Source: JBCDIQ01 sp039024295 (GTDB lineage: Bacteria > Bacteroidota > Bacteroidia > J057). From it: a stretch of 17,611 nucleotides of DNA. A model generated the notes under the pieces. That model was given only the letters and a program-made list of their open reading frames with translations, did not search any database and was not told where the DNA came from. The stretch lies in NCBI GenBank assembly GCA_039024295.1, contig JBCDIQ010000077.1, forward strand, positions 1 through 17,611, read 5' to 3'. Positions within the stretch are counted from its first letter, which is position 1. Every line of letters starts with the position of its first letter. Shown here in pieces: positions 6,580 through 14,755 of the stretch. Position numbers and translations under genes: made by a program.

Positions 6580-7812
6580 GTGAGCACCCATTCTAACCAA
6601 AAGTCAGCCGATCCAACTACCAAGATTCCAGTCGTTATCCTAAACGGATTCCTGGGTTCGGGCAAAACGACCATGTTGAGGAGCCTGCTTGTTCAATCCA
6701 GCAAGAAGAAATTGTCTGTATGCGTCATTGTGAATGACATGAGTGAGCTTGATGTAGATGGGGAATTGATCGCGAACACAGACATAGTTGGAAAGGGCGA
6801 CCATAACTTCGAGTCTATTCATTCCTGTGTGCTGAGCAGCAAAAAAGGCATAGAAAAACTCCATGAGGCACTTACGGGTATGCTTGCCAAGCAGCAACCA
6901 GATTTGGTTCTCATTGAGACTTCCGGGAGTTGTCATCCCATGCCACTCGTGCAGTATTTTAAGGCAAAGTCCAACTTCAAGCTAACTGGCGTACTCACCC
7001 TTGCCGACAGCGTAATGATTGCCCAGGATTATGAGTACGGCCGACAATTGGTGCCTCAGATGAAGTATAATGTGCAGCATCAAAAGCGAGACACAACTAA
7101 TTTACTGGTGGAGCAAATCATGTTTTCCAGCCACCTGATTTTGACGAAAGGTGACCGGGTTGGAGATGAAGGACTTCAACGCATCGCAAAATCTATGCAG
7201 CCGCTCAATCCCTATGTGAATGTTTTTTCTGTGCTCTGGGGAAACCTCTCCATTGATGATGTACTGGCCATGCCCGAATACAACTATTTCCGGGTAGGCC
7301 AATTAATCGAGGAACTAATCCCCGTTCTGGAACTGGAATCTCATGATGAACGGCCCTACAACCTGGCAACCCGGGTCATCAAGGACGAACGTCCATTTCA
7401 TCCCCAGCGGTTATGGGAAACCTGCCATCAGTACCTGGATCAGCGGATTTATCGAAGTAAAGGCTTCTTTTGGCTGGCTACCCGCGACAAAATATCCCTG
7501 CTGTGGAACCAAGCTGCCGGAAGCATCAACCTGGAATTGGTCGGATACTGGCGCTCGGGCGTGGTGGAGGAAGAAGACAGCGGCCTCCTTGAAATGGAAA
7601 TACGAATCCTAAAAGAAAGGCTCGCCAAAGAGTCGGGCCGCTTTGGGGACCGGCACTGTCACCTGACCGTTATTGGAGACAAAGGCCAGGTTGATTCATT
7701 TACAGAAGCACTCAGAAGTTGCTTTCTCACCGAGGAGGAAATACAGTATTGGCAAGCTGGCGGGGAATTTCCTGATCCCTGGCCCAATAACATGGTCAAG
7801 CTGTCGAACTGA
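6580..7812 (+). CDS. COG0523 (CobW-like) GTPase lacking the CxCC motif
   Basis: A 410-residue G3E-family GTPase, proposed for this family to act as a metal insertase or metallochaperone. Walker A is GFLGSGKTT (23-31), the switch/Walker B region is LVLIETSGSCHP (109-120), and the guanine-specificity motif is LTKGD (188-192). The C-terminal CobW_C-like domain starts near residue 270 (ERPFHPQRLWE, SKGFFWLATRD, GYWRSG) and ends with EEEIQYWQAGGEFPDPWP. The canonical metal-binding CxCC between switch regions, normally NGCICC-like, is replaced by IHSCVLSSKKG (80-90), leaving one cysteine. The start is GTG 6580; the next ATG falls inside Walker A and is too late. It lies 70 bp after the B12 operon, so shared transcription is possible but not shown. 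Confidence 0.88.
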   Translation: MSTHSNQKSADPTTKIPVVILNGFLGSGKTTMLRSLLVQSSKKKLSVCVIVNDMSELDVDGELIANTDIVGKGDHNFESIHSCVLSSKKGIEKLHEALTGMLAKQQPDLVLIETSGSCHPMPLVQYFKAKSNFKLTGVLTLADSVMIAQDYEYGRQLVPQMKYNVQHQKRDTTNLLVEQIMFSSHLILTKGDRVGDEGLQRIAKSMQPLNPYVNVFSVLWGNLSIDDVLAMPEYNYFRVGQLIEELIPVLELESHDERPYNLATRVIKDERPFHPQRLWETCHQYLDQRIYRSKGFFWLATRDKISLLWNQAAGSINLELVGYWRSGVVEEEDSGLLEMEIRILKERLAKESGRFGDRHCHLTVIGDKGQVDSFTEALRSCFLTEEEIQYWQAGGEFPDPWPNNMVKLSN

Positions 7813-7866
7813 TTTTCTTGTAGGCTAAGGATAGCGGTAATCTTTTCTGTTAATTTTATGTATCAT

Positions 7867-7884
7867 ACACGGAAATGTCTGTGT
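7867..7884. promoter_or_regulatory. Imperfect dyad upstream of the Crp/Fnr gene
   Basis: ACAC at 7867-7870 and GTGT at 7881-7884 frame an 18-bp dyad in which seven of nine position pairs are complementary. It lies about 43 bases before the start of the Crp/Fnr-type regulator, where an autoregulatory operator would be expected. It does not match the half-sites of the palindrome downstream of that gene, so the same protein may not bind both. No clear TAnnTTTG box was found in 7813-7926. Confidence 0.3.
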
Positions 7885-7926
7885 TTACATTAGTTAATAT
7901 AACATCCCACCCAATACGGACTTTCG

Positions 7927-8511
7927 ATGTCACAAACATTTCGCCAACTCCTCAAGCAACTCATTGACGTTCCTGACGAAACCATAGATGTGTTTGAAGG
8001 ATATGGGGTCAAAAAATCAGCCCATAAAAATGAGATGGTTTTTGCGGCAGATTCTGCTCCATTCAGTAAGCTCTTTTTTCTTGAAAAGGGCCTTCTCAGG
8101 GCTTACAGAATAATTGACGGCGAGGACATTTCTTTTTATTTCTTCACCCCAGGGGAATTTGCCGTTGACTACGAGAGTTATTTACGTGAATCCACAAGCC
8201 AGCTATTTTTTGAAGCAGTATTAGATTCAGCATACTTGGAGTTTGATAAAGCAGACATCAATTTTTTATATCAAGAATATCCTAAATTTGAACGAGTGGG
8301 CAGACTGATGGCTGAAAAAGCGTATCTGAGTGCCACAGAACGAGTAAAGCAGTTTCAGGCTGCACCGCTTGGGGCTCGTTATCAAAAACTGCTTGAAAGA
8401 GCTCCCGAACTCTTCCAGCAAGTTCCACAATATCATATTGCTTCTTACTTGGGGGTGAAACCTCAGAGCCTAAGTCGATTGAGGGCAAAGCTCCTCGGCA
8501 AAATATATTAG
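7927..8511 (+). CDS. Crp/Fnr-family transcriptional regulator
   Basis: A 194-residue cytoplasmic regulator, the usual length for Bacteroidota Crp/Fnr proteins. Residues about 25-110 form the cyclic-nucleotide-binding-like beta-roll (KNEMVFAADSAPFSKLFFLEKGLLRAYR, split around 35-61, then FTPGEFAVDYESYL). A dimerisation helix covers about 120-145 (MAEKAYLSATERVKQF). The C-terminal helix-turn-helix is at about 163-190 (VPQYHIASYLGVKPQSLSRLR). There are no FNR-type iron-sulfur cysteines, and the cAMP-contacting residues of Crp are not obvious, so the ligand is unknown. It stands alone, followed by a palindrome and a set of membrane-protein genes that are its most plausible targets. Confidence 0.9.
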   Translation: MSQTFRQLLKQLIDVPDETIDVFEGYGVKKSAHKNEMVFAADSAPFSKLFFLEKGLLRAYRIIDGEDISFYFFTPGEFAVDYESYLRESTSQLFFEAVLDSAYLEFDKADINFLYQEYPKFERVGRLMAEKAYLSATERVKQFQAAPLGARYQKLLERAPELFQQVPQYHIASYLGVKPQSLSRLRAKLLGKIY

Positions 8512-8523
8512 CCAACCTACTTC

Positions 8524-8567
8524 TTCACCTAGGTGAATGAAAAGAGACGGTCGCCTTTTGACCTTTG
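8524..8567 (+). promoter_or_regulatory. Perfect 14-bp palindrome and candidate promoter before the barrel genes
   Basis: TTCACCTAGGTGAA (8524-8537) is a perfect palindrome without a spacer. A box GACCTTTG at 8560-8567 differs by one base from the Bacteroidota -7 consensus TAnnTTTG. If it is used, transcription would start near 8573 and the palindrome would be centred about 43 bases upstream, a common position for a Crp-type activator. The palindrome is seen directly; the promoter and the binding protein are inferred. Confidence 0.45.
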
Positions 8568-8592
8568 CATTATCATCAAAAAAGATAATTAG

Positions 8593-9165
8593 ATGCAAAG
8601 GATTTATTTCACATTTTTCATTGTTCTATTCGCATCCCTTGGTCACACCCTACGTGCTCAGAGCGAAAGTAGTCCTCGGCGATGGGGAGTAGAATTCAGC
8701 CCGATTGGTGCTGGAGTGTTTCAACTATTTCAGGGCAAGGCCACCTACTTGCTCTGGCCCGACAAGGCTACCTCTGCCGAGGTCGGTATGGGTTTACTCC
8801 TACAGCCCCAATCCACCTCTTCTACAAACGAAGGATTTAACAAAGACGGCCTCTACTCAGCTAATATGTTGTCGCTGGCTTATCGGCAGTACTATTGGCG
8901 AGGACTTCATACGGAATCTGTCCTCAATTTCGGCCGTGGTTCGGTAGAAAATAATGTGGTCGATGGCCAAGCGCACGATGCCTTTCAGCTATTTGTACAG
9001 CATTTTGTAGGCTACAAATTCCGATTATTCAATACTACCAACATCCACTTTTTTGCCATGCCTCAATTTGGTATCGGCTATGTTCCACTTGATAAGGAAT
9101 GGCCCACAACTGAAGACAGCGGAGTCTTTTTATTGGGTGACCTGAAGGTGGGCATTAACTTTTAA
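8593..9165 (+). CDS. Secreted outer-membrane beta-barrel-like protein, unknown function
   Basis: A 190-residue protein with a signal peptide (MQRIYFTFFIVLFASLGHTLRAQ, about residues 1-23, cleavage after RAQ). The mature part alternates polar and hydrophobic residues with many aromatics (SLAYRQYYWRG, QLFVQHFVGYKFRLF, MPQFGIGYVPL) and ends in strand-like GDLKVGINF with a terminal phenylalanine, as in small outer-membrane beta-barrels. No named family is recognised. It follows the palindrome and candidate promoter directly and is 19 bp upstream of another barrel-like gene, so the two are probably co-transcribed, perhaps under the neighbouring Crp/Fnr regulator. Confidence 0.7.
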   Translation: MQRIYFTFFIVLFASLGHTLRAQSESSPRRWGVEFSPIGAGVFQLFQGKATYLLWPDKATSAEVGMGLLLQPQSTSSTNEGFNKDGLYSANMLSLAYRQYYWRGLHTESVLNFGRGSVENNVVDGQAHDAFQLFVQHFVGYKFRLFNTTNIHFFAMPQFGIGYVPLDKEWPTTEDSGVFLLGDLKVGINF

Positions 9166-9184
9166 TCCAAAACGAAAGCGTCTT

Positions 9185-10045
9185 ATGAAAAAGCAAAGAA
9201 ACATCCTCAGAATTGTACACCTGATAGGTGCTGCAGCAATTGGTACCTATGTGTATTCGCCTTACAGCGAGGTAGAGTGGTTCGCGTTGCTGATGCAAAT
9301 TGTTATCATCCCTGCACTAGCGCTCACGGGCATGTGGCTCTGGAAACCCAATTGGTTCAGGATAACGCGCAAGCCCACCACCCTAATAGCGTTTGTCCTT
9401 GCCTCTGTTTCATCCCTAAACTGCTTGCAGGCACAAGACCGACTGGTGGGAGGATCAGGCGGCTTTATGATTGGATTTAAAACGTACAATACGGCTGCCC
9501 ACCAATTCTTCGTGCCAGAATCGGGTCCGGTGATTAGTGACAACATGTTTCAGGTTGGTGGAGAAGGCTATGGCATCATCAACAGATGGGTACTGGGAGG
9601 AAGTGGCTACATAAGCCGAGGGGATCAGGTCCAGGAGGATAACCTCCAGTACCAAATTCATGGTGGAGGTGGGTTTTTCAATGCCGGATATGTGGTTTAT
9701 CACACGAATGAACTGTTGGTGTTTCCCCTGCTGGGAATTGGAGCAGATGCACTGGGCATTAGTCGTCGGGTGGAGGAAGACATCGAATTCAATTCTGATC
9801 GATTCTTGGAAGCGAACTACTTTATCGTGCGGCCCAGCCTGGACCTGGGAGTTGGCACTGATTGGTTTCCTGGCAAAAAAGGCTTCAAATTGGGCATACG
9901 AACCGGGTACAATGTGACACTTTCCCGGGACAATTCATGGCGGCATTATGGAGGAGAAATTACCGGTACCAGCCTGCCTGACAATGACCTGGACGGCTTT
10001 TATGTGCGGCTAACCATCGGCGGTGGGCATTTCAGGACAAAATAA
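9185..10045 (+). CDS. Two-helix membrane domain fused to a barrel-like protein with an internal signal peptide
   Basis: A 286-residue protein with two parts. Residues 1-60 hold two hydrophobic helices (about 9-26 and 31-53: IVHLIGAAAIGTYVY, then ALLMQIVIIPALALTGMWLW). This resembles small stand-alone two-helix membrane proteins of Bacteroidota (from memory). Residues 62-84 (RKPTTLIAFVLASVSSLNCLQAQ) look exactly like a normal N-terminal signal peptide with a cleavage site after LQAQ. The rest is glycine- and aromatic-rich and strand-like (GGGFFNAGYVVYH, RPSLDLGVGTDWF, DGFYVRLTIGGGHF), as in outer-membrane barrels. An internal ATG at 9332 (residue 50) would give a conventional secreted protein. 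Whether the full fusion is made, or two genes have run together, cannot be decided from sequence. Confidence 0.65.
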   Translation: MKKQRNILRIVHLIGAAAIGTYVYSPYSEVEWFALLMQIVIIPALALTGMWLWKPNWFRITRKPTTLIAFVLASVSSLNCLQAQDRLVGGSGGFMIGFKTYNTAAHQFFVPESGPVISDNMFQVGGEGYGIINRWVLGGSGYISRGDQVQEDNLQYQIHGGGGFFNAGYVVYHTNELLVFPLLGIGADALGISRRVEEDIEFNSDRFLEANYFIVRPSLDLGVGTDWFPGKKGFKLGIRTGYNVTLSRDNSWRHYGGEITGTSLPDNDLDGFYVRLTIGGGHFRTK

Positions 10046-10054
10046 CAGCGGATC

Positions 10055-10339
10055 ATGAATTCCATTATTGAGCAGCAAATTTACGAAAGGGCACGCAGAA
10101 GGGTGGCCTTTCGTATCCACTTCGTGGCCTTTATCATCGGTACGCTCATCAACTGGGTGGTTTGGTTGGTCTATACCACGCCTCATATTTGGCCGATTTG
10201 GCCCATGCTGGGATGGAGCATTGGGATTACTTCCCATTACCTGGGAGCGTATCATCCTGGTCGCTTATTTTCCATCGAAAAAGAGATGCAACGAATTATC
10301 AGAAAGGAATATGACAAAACCGATCAAATTGAAGTTTAA
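10055..10339 (+). CDS. 2TM-domain (PF13239-like) small membrane protein
   Basis: A 94-residue protein. The N-terminal stretch YERARRRVAFRIHFVAFIIG leads into two transmembrane helices (about 18-40 and 48-66) with a short loop (TTPHIWPIWPM) and the characteristic GWSIGITSHYL in the second helix, closely matching the 2TM domain. In Bacteroidota this domain often sits at the N-terminus of LytTR or histidine-kinase genes or stands alone near regulators. Here it stands alone, with a charged C-terminal tail. It starts 9 bp after the preceding barrel-like gene, so it is likely in the same transcript. Its function is unknown. Confidence 0.8.
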   Translation: MNSIIEQQIYERARRRVAFRIHFVAFIIGTLINWVVWLVYTTPHIWPIWPMLGWSIGITSHYLGAYHPGRLFSIEKEMQRIIRKEYDKTDQIEV

Positions 10340-10679
10340 TGGAATAGGTACACAATTAACTTTCAGGTATTTGCTCCCTTTCCTCACAAACCTTTTGTAG
10401 TTTTCAACTTGCTCATGTAACCATTATGCAAGGGCTTTTGTATTAATGTTAGGTCAGCCCAATGAAATGCTATTCTGTAGAGGAACCACCAGTGAGATTT
10501 TACAACCACCTTTTTGCTTATGCCTTTGCTGAGAATAAACTGGTTTAACGGGTGTCCCATTTCCAGAATTAAGCATTCTACTAACGTCTTTGCCATTGAT
10601 TCTTGCTAAGCAGGAACAAAAAGAGGATACCAGCTAACTGTCTCTTTTGTGGCTATTTATCCATTAACAACGAACCAAA
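10340..10679. other. 340-bp intergenic gap with no convincing gene
   Basis: A minus-strand open frame at 10384-10596 (70 codons, starting MAKTLVECLILEMGH) has a protein-like composition but matches no family I recognise and has no clear promoter; it may be a remnant. No hairpin terminator with a T-run was found after the gene ending at 10339. The 5' region of the TPR gene (about 10600-10679) should hold its promoter, but no good TAnnTTTG box stands out. Confidence 0.4.
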
Positions 10680-11699
10680 ATGAACCTACTAAGAACTATT
10701 TTGAGTGTTGCCCTCCTTCTTGTGTTCAGCCATGCGATTGCTCAGTCAGAGGTAGAAGCACTTATCAATGAAGGTGTCCGGTACCATGATCAGGGTGAAT
10801 ATGACAAGGCAATTGAAACTTACCAGAAAGCACTCTCGATAGATCCTCAATCAGCCCTGGCAAATTATGAGATTGCCTTGACCTATTTTGAAAAGGAAGA
10901 CTATGCGAATACGGTAAAACACTCCGATGTAGTCCTCAACCAAAAGGGAGATTACATGATCCCTGCTTACCTGATCAATGGATCTGCTTTGGATTTACAG
11001 GGCAGAACCAAGGAGTCCATTAAATTATTCAAAAAAGCGATCAAGAAAACAGATGGGCATTACCTGATTTACTACAACCTGGCATTAAATTATTTCAACC
11101 TGAAGGACATCGATAATGCAGAAGAATATGTCATTAAGGCAATTGAAAAGAACCCTCGTCATCCAAGCAGTCACATCATGTTAGCAGTGATCCATGACCA
11201 AAGGGGCAACTCTGTACAATCCCTGATGGCATCTCATTATTATCTGCTGTTAGAGCCCGGTTCCCAACGGTCAGAAACTGCACTAAAAATGCTCCAGCAA
11301 AACTTTAGTGGGAATGTCACACAAGGGAAGGGAAATAACATTAACATCATGCTATCATCGGACTCTGATAGCGAATTTATGGGAGCTGAACTCATGATTT
11401 CGATGCTTGAGGTCTCCAAGACTTTGGATGAAAACAAGGATAAATCAGAGGACGAATTGTTCATTGAAAATACCAAAGCCTTTTTTTCGGTCTTGGGAGA
11501 AACCAAGGAGAAGGGTCGAGAGGGTATCTGGTGGTCATTTTACGTGCCCTTTTTGTATGAGCTGGCAAAAAGTGACCATATGGAAACGTATTGTATGTTC
11601 ATCACCCAGAGTGGAAATGAGAACTCCGAAAAGTGGTTGGTAGAAAACGAGCAGAAGGTGAAAGCTTTTGAGGCTTGGCTAGAAAAGAACCAGAAGTAA
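10680..11699 (+). CDS. Secreted tetratricopeptide-repeat protein
   Basis: A 339-residue protein with a signal peptide (MNLLRTILSVALLLVFSHAIAQ, cleavage after AIAQ), so it is exported to the periplasm or outer membrane. About five TPR units span roughly residues 24-195, the clearest being NEGVRYHDQGEYDKAIETYQ, with ALSIDP following, and YYNLALNYFNLKDIDNAEEY. The C-terminal 140 residues (about 200-339) are non-repetitive and have no recognised domain. They include a serine/aspartate patch (LSSDSDSEFMG) and an aromatic stretch (GIWWSFYVPFLYELA). TPR proteins usually scaffold protein partners; the partner here is unknown. The gene stands alone between a 340-bp gap and the sugar transporter 102 bp downstream. 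Confidence 0.82.
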   Translation: MNLLRTILSVALLLVFSHAIAQSEVEALINEGVRYHDQGEYDKAIETYQKALSIDPQSALANYEIALTYFEKEDYANTVKHSDVVLNQKGDYMIPAYLINGSALDLQGRTKESIKLFKKAIKKTDGHYLIYYNLALNYFNLKDIDNAEEYVIKAIEKNPRHPSSHIMLAVIHDQRGNSVQSLMASHYYLLLEPGSQRSETALKMLQQNFSGNVTQGKGNNINIMLSSDSDSEFMGAELMISMLEVSKTLDENKDKSEDELFIENTKAFFSVLGETKEKGREGIWWSFYVPFLYELAKSDHMETYCMFITQSGNENSEKWLVENEQKVKAFEAWLEKNQK

Positions 11700-11764
11700 C
11701 AGGTCGGGCCATACAAAGGGTGCTCATTTGGTTATTTGGGCTTGTTGAAGTAACATTGAAGAAT

Positions 11765-11784
11765 TGGCATTCTTTCATATGCCA
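11765..11784. promoter_or_regulatory. Small inverted repeat before the sugar transporter
   Basis: TGGCAT (11765-11770) and ATGCCA (11779-11784) form a 6-bp inverted repeat with an 8-nt spacer, 17 bases before the transporter start. It may be an operator or a 5'-UTR hairpin. No T-run follows, so a terminator is unlikely. Confidence 0.25.
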
Positions 11785-11801
11785 TCCTCAACTTCCATCC
11801 A

Positions 11802-13145
11802 ATGAATACCTCACGCAATCCTCAACTGTGGTCACTTACGGTCGCACTTGCGGGCTTTCTATTTGGCTTTGACACAGTGGTGATTTCCGGTGCGAATTTG
11901 CCCATAAAGGAACTCTGGAACACAACCCCTTTTTTTCATGGGACATTTATCATGTCCATGGCCTTATGGGGAACAGTCGTGGGGGCCTTGTTTGCCGGGT
12001 ATCCAAGCCAGAAGCTGGGCCGGAAGCAAACCCTGTTCTGGATTGGCATCCTTTATTTTGTCTCTGCGGTAGGCTCTGCACTGGCCTGGGATCCCTACAG
12101 CTTTTCCTTTTTCCGGTTTATCGGTGGGGTAGGGGTTGGAGCCTCCTCCGTGGCGGCACCTACTTATATTTCTGAAATCTCACGGGGGGAAACCCGTGGG
12201 CGACTCGTAGCCCTGTATCAGTTCAACATCGTCTTTGGCATTTTTGTCGCCTTTATTTCGAATTACCTGCTGAAAGGGATGGGAGGAGCCAATGATTGGA
12301 GGTGGATGCTGGGCGTAGAAGGGGTTCCAGCAGCGATCTATTCTGTGCTGGTATTTGGGGTGCCCAATAGCCCGAGGTGGTTGGTGTTGGTCAAAAATGA
12401 TGTTGACAAGGCGATTTCGGTTTTGAAAAGCCTGGGAATAGAAGATGTCGAGGCTGAACTGGCAGCAATCCGAAAAAGTGTGCAAAGCACTTCCCAGTCA
12501 GTCAATATCTTTACCTCGAAATACAGAAAACCTGTCCTGCTCGCCTTTGCTCTGGCATTTTTTAACCAATTGTCTGGGATCAACTTTATGCTGTATTACG
12601 CCCCCGAACTCCTTGAAAAAGCTGGGTTAGCCTCTCAGGAATCGCTGTTCAATTCCATTTTTATCGGCATCATCAATTTGGTGTTTACCCTGGTAGGCAT
12701 GTATTTCATCGATCGGGTGGGCAGGAAACGATTGATGTATCACGGATCTGTTGGCTACATTTTTAGCCTGGCCCTGGCGGCCTGGTGTTTTTACAGCCAG
12801 GCAGACTCCTTGATTCTGCTAACTGCTATCCTGATGTTTGTGGCCTCCCATGCCATTGGGCAAGGGGCAGTTATCTGGGTATTTATCTCAGAGATTTTCC
12901 CCAACAACGTGCGGGCTTATGGCCAATCCTTTGGATGTGGGGTCCATTGGGTACTAGCTGCCCTGATCACCTTGCTCACACCTGTATTCATTGATGCCGA
13001 TGAAGGGATTTTCGGAGATAATCCCTGGCCTGTTTTTGCCTTCTTTGCAGGCATGATGGTGTTGCAACTCCTCTGGACTCACTTTTTGATGCCAGAAACC
13101 AAGGCCAAGACCCTGGAAGAACTGGAGCAACTCCTGATATCTTAA
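11802..13145 (+). CDS. Sugar-porter family MFS transporter
   Basis: A 447-residue inner-membrane symporter of the sugar porter (SP) family with about twelve hydrophobic helices. Family motifs are in order: FGFDTVVISGA in helix 1, KLGRKQT in the loop after helix 2 (about 65-72), ISEISRGETRGRLVALYQ after helix 4, PNSPRWLV before the central loop, QLSGINFMLYYAPELLEKAG in helix 7, DRVGRKRL in the loop after helix 8, and PETKAKTLEELE at the end of helix 12. These are the classic SP signatures. The substrate is probably a hexose. The GH32 fructosidase gene 39 bp downstream suggests fructose or sucrose, but specificity cannot be read from sequence. Confidence 0.92.
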   Translation: MNTSRNPQLWSLTVALAGFLFGFDTVVISGANLPIKELWNTTPFFHGTFIMSMALWGTVVGALFAGYPSQKLGRKQTLFWIGILYFVSAVGSALAWDPYSFSFFRFIGGVGVGASSVAAPTYISEISRGETRGRLVALYQFNIVFGIFVAFISNYLLKGMGGANDWRWMLGVEGVPAAIYSVLVFGVPNSPRWLVLVKNDVDKAISVLKSLGIEDVEAELAAIRKSVQSTSQSVNIFTSKYRKPVLLAFALAFFNQLSGINFMLYYAPELLEKAGLASQESLFNSIFIGIINLVFTLVGMYFIDRVGRKRLMYHGSVGYIFSLALAAWCFYSQADSLILLTAILMFVASHAIGQGAVIWVFISEIFPNNVRAYGQSFGCGVHWVLAALITLLTPVFIDADEGIFGDNPWPVFAFFAGMMVLQLLWTHFLMPETKAKTLEELEQLLIS

Positions 13146-13184
13146 TCCTCCTTTCTTTTCAATGAACCCGTAAAATTTGCACCT

Positions 13185-14750
13185 ATGGATCGAATAGCTG
13201 TAATATTCGCACTCCTTGGGCTCACCTTCACCCTTGGCTGCAACACAACGACAAGTACTACACCACCGATGAGTGCAACAATTCACCCTCGTTACACTGA
13301 ACCTCACCGACCTCAATTTCATTTTAGCCCGGATTCCATGTGGATGAATGATCCCAATGGAATGGTCTATTACGATGGGGTTTACCACCTGTTTTATCAG
13401 TTCTATCCAGACAGCACCGTTTGGGGTCCTATGCACTGGGGCCATGCCACAAGCAAAGACCTGGTACACTGGGAACATTTGCCGATAGCATTGTATCCTG
13501 ACTCTTTGGGATTGATCTTTTCAGGAAGTGCCGTAGTTGATTGGAAAAATACTGCTGGCTTCAAATCAGGAGAAAAGGACCCTTTGGTGGCCATGTATAC
13601 CTATCACCTGATGGAGGGAGAAAAGGCTGGAAGAACGGATTTCCAGTACCAAGGCATTGCGTATAGCACAGATGGAGGGATTTCCTGGGACAAGTACGAA
13701 GGCAATCCTGTCATTCCAAATTCAGGCGTAAAAGACTTCCGTGACCCTAAGATGTTTTGGCATGAAGCCTCTAACCAGTGGGTCATGATCCTGGCCGCAA
13801 AAGATCGGGTGCAGTTGTTTAATTCACCAGACTTGAAAAATTGGACTCTGGCAAGTGAGTTTGGTGCCAATGAGGGAAGCCATAGCGGGGTTTGGGAGTG
13901 TCCGGACCTGTTTGAGTTACCTGTAATTGGCGGTACAGGTACTAAATGGATGATGATTGTGAGCCTGGGAGACGGCGGCCCTAATGGGGGGAGCTGCACC
14001 CAGTATTTCATCGGAGATTTTGATGGGAAGACATTTGTAAATGACCATTCTCCAGAAACCATTCTATGGCTTGATGACGGAAGGGATAATTATGCAGGGG
14101 TCACATGGTCGGATGTTCCTGAGTCAGACAGCAGAAAGATTTTTCTAGGATGGATGAGCAACTGGAAGTATGCTCAGGTAGTGCCCACCGAAACCTGGCG
14201 GTCTGCCATGACAGTGCCCAGAAAACTAGAATTGGTCGAAACCCGCCAAGGTGTTCGACTCAAAACCTTGCCCGTAAGGGAACTGGAGCAACTCCGTAAG
14301 GAAGCGTTAGTGATAGAGCAGCCTGGTGCTGAAGACCAGCAGGTGGTCATCCCCTTGACTGAAGGGCTTGGTGAGTTAAAACTTGATCTGAGAACGGAGG
14401 CTAGTTTTACTATCCAGTTGAAGAACTCAAAAGGTGAGTCTGTTCAGTTTCTGTATGATGCCTCCCTGAATCAATACGCCATTGACCGGGCTAATGCCGG
14501 GAAGGTCGATTTTGAATCAAGCTTCCCGGATACGCAGGTAATCCCAAGAAAAGGCAAATGGGCATCACATTCATTCCACGTATTTGTTGACCATTCCTCC
14601 ATGGAAGTATTTGCTGAGGGAGGTTTGACAGTTGCCACCAGCCTATTTTTTCCTACCGAGAACTTTCATGAATTGGTTATTGGTACCGAGGGAGAAGTAG
14701 CATTTGAAAAGGTCGAATGCTATCCGTTGAGGTCCATTTGGAGCAAGTAA
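13185..14750 (+). CDS. GH32 beta-fructosidase (levanase/inulinase/invertase type), predicted lipoprotein
   Basis: A 521-residue glycoside hydrolase family 32 enzyme that releases fructose from sucrose, inulin or levan. The three catalytic-site motifs are present: WMNDPNG (53-59) with nucleophile D56, FRDP (185-188) with transition-state-stabilising D187, and WECPD (237-241) with acid/base E238. The five-bladed propeller covers about residues 45-350 and the beta-sandwich C-terminal domain about 360-515 (KGKWASHSFHVFVDHSSMEVFAEGG, split around 455-480). The N-terminus MDRIAVIFALLGLTFTLGC is a lipoprotein signal with C19 as lipidation site, so the enzyme is probably membrane-anchored facing the periplasm or outside. 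It is likely co-transcribed with the sugar transporter. No SusC/SusD pair or fructokinase is in the window. Endo- versus exo-activity is not resolved. Confidence 0.95.
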   Translation: MDRIAVIFALLGLTFTLGCNTTTSTTPPMSATIHPRYTEPHRPQFHFSPDSMWMNDPNGMVYYDGVYHLFYQFYPDSTVWGPMHWGHATSKDLVHWEHLPIALYPDSLGLIFSGSAVVDWKNTAGFKSGEKDPLVAMYTYHLMEGEKAGRTDFQYQGIAYSTDGGISWDKYEGNPVIPNSGVKDFRDPKMFWHEASNQWVMILAAKDRVQLFNSPDLKNWTLASEFGANEGSHSGVWECPDLFELPVIGGTGTKWMMIVSLGDGGPNGGSCTQYFIGDFDGKTFVNDHSPETILWLDDGRDNYAGVTWSDVPESDSRKIFLGWMSNWKYAQVVPTETWRSAMTVPRKLELVETRQGVRLKTLPVRELEQLRKEALVIEQPGAEDQQVVIPLTEGLGELKLDLRTEASFTIQLKNSKGESVQFLYDASLNQYAIDRANAGKVDFESSFPDTQVIPRKGKWASHSFHVFVDHSSMEVFAEGGLTVATSLFFPTENFHELVIGTEGEVAFEKVECYPLRSIWSK

Positions 14751-14755
14751 AAAAA

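Noticed and set aside
12954..13478. 174-codon minus-strand frame across the transporter/GH32 junction
   Set aside because: It lies antisense to two well-recognised genes, has no family features and is a shadow of their codon pattern.
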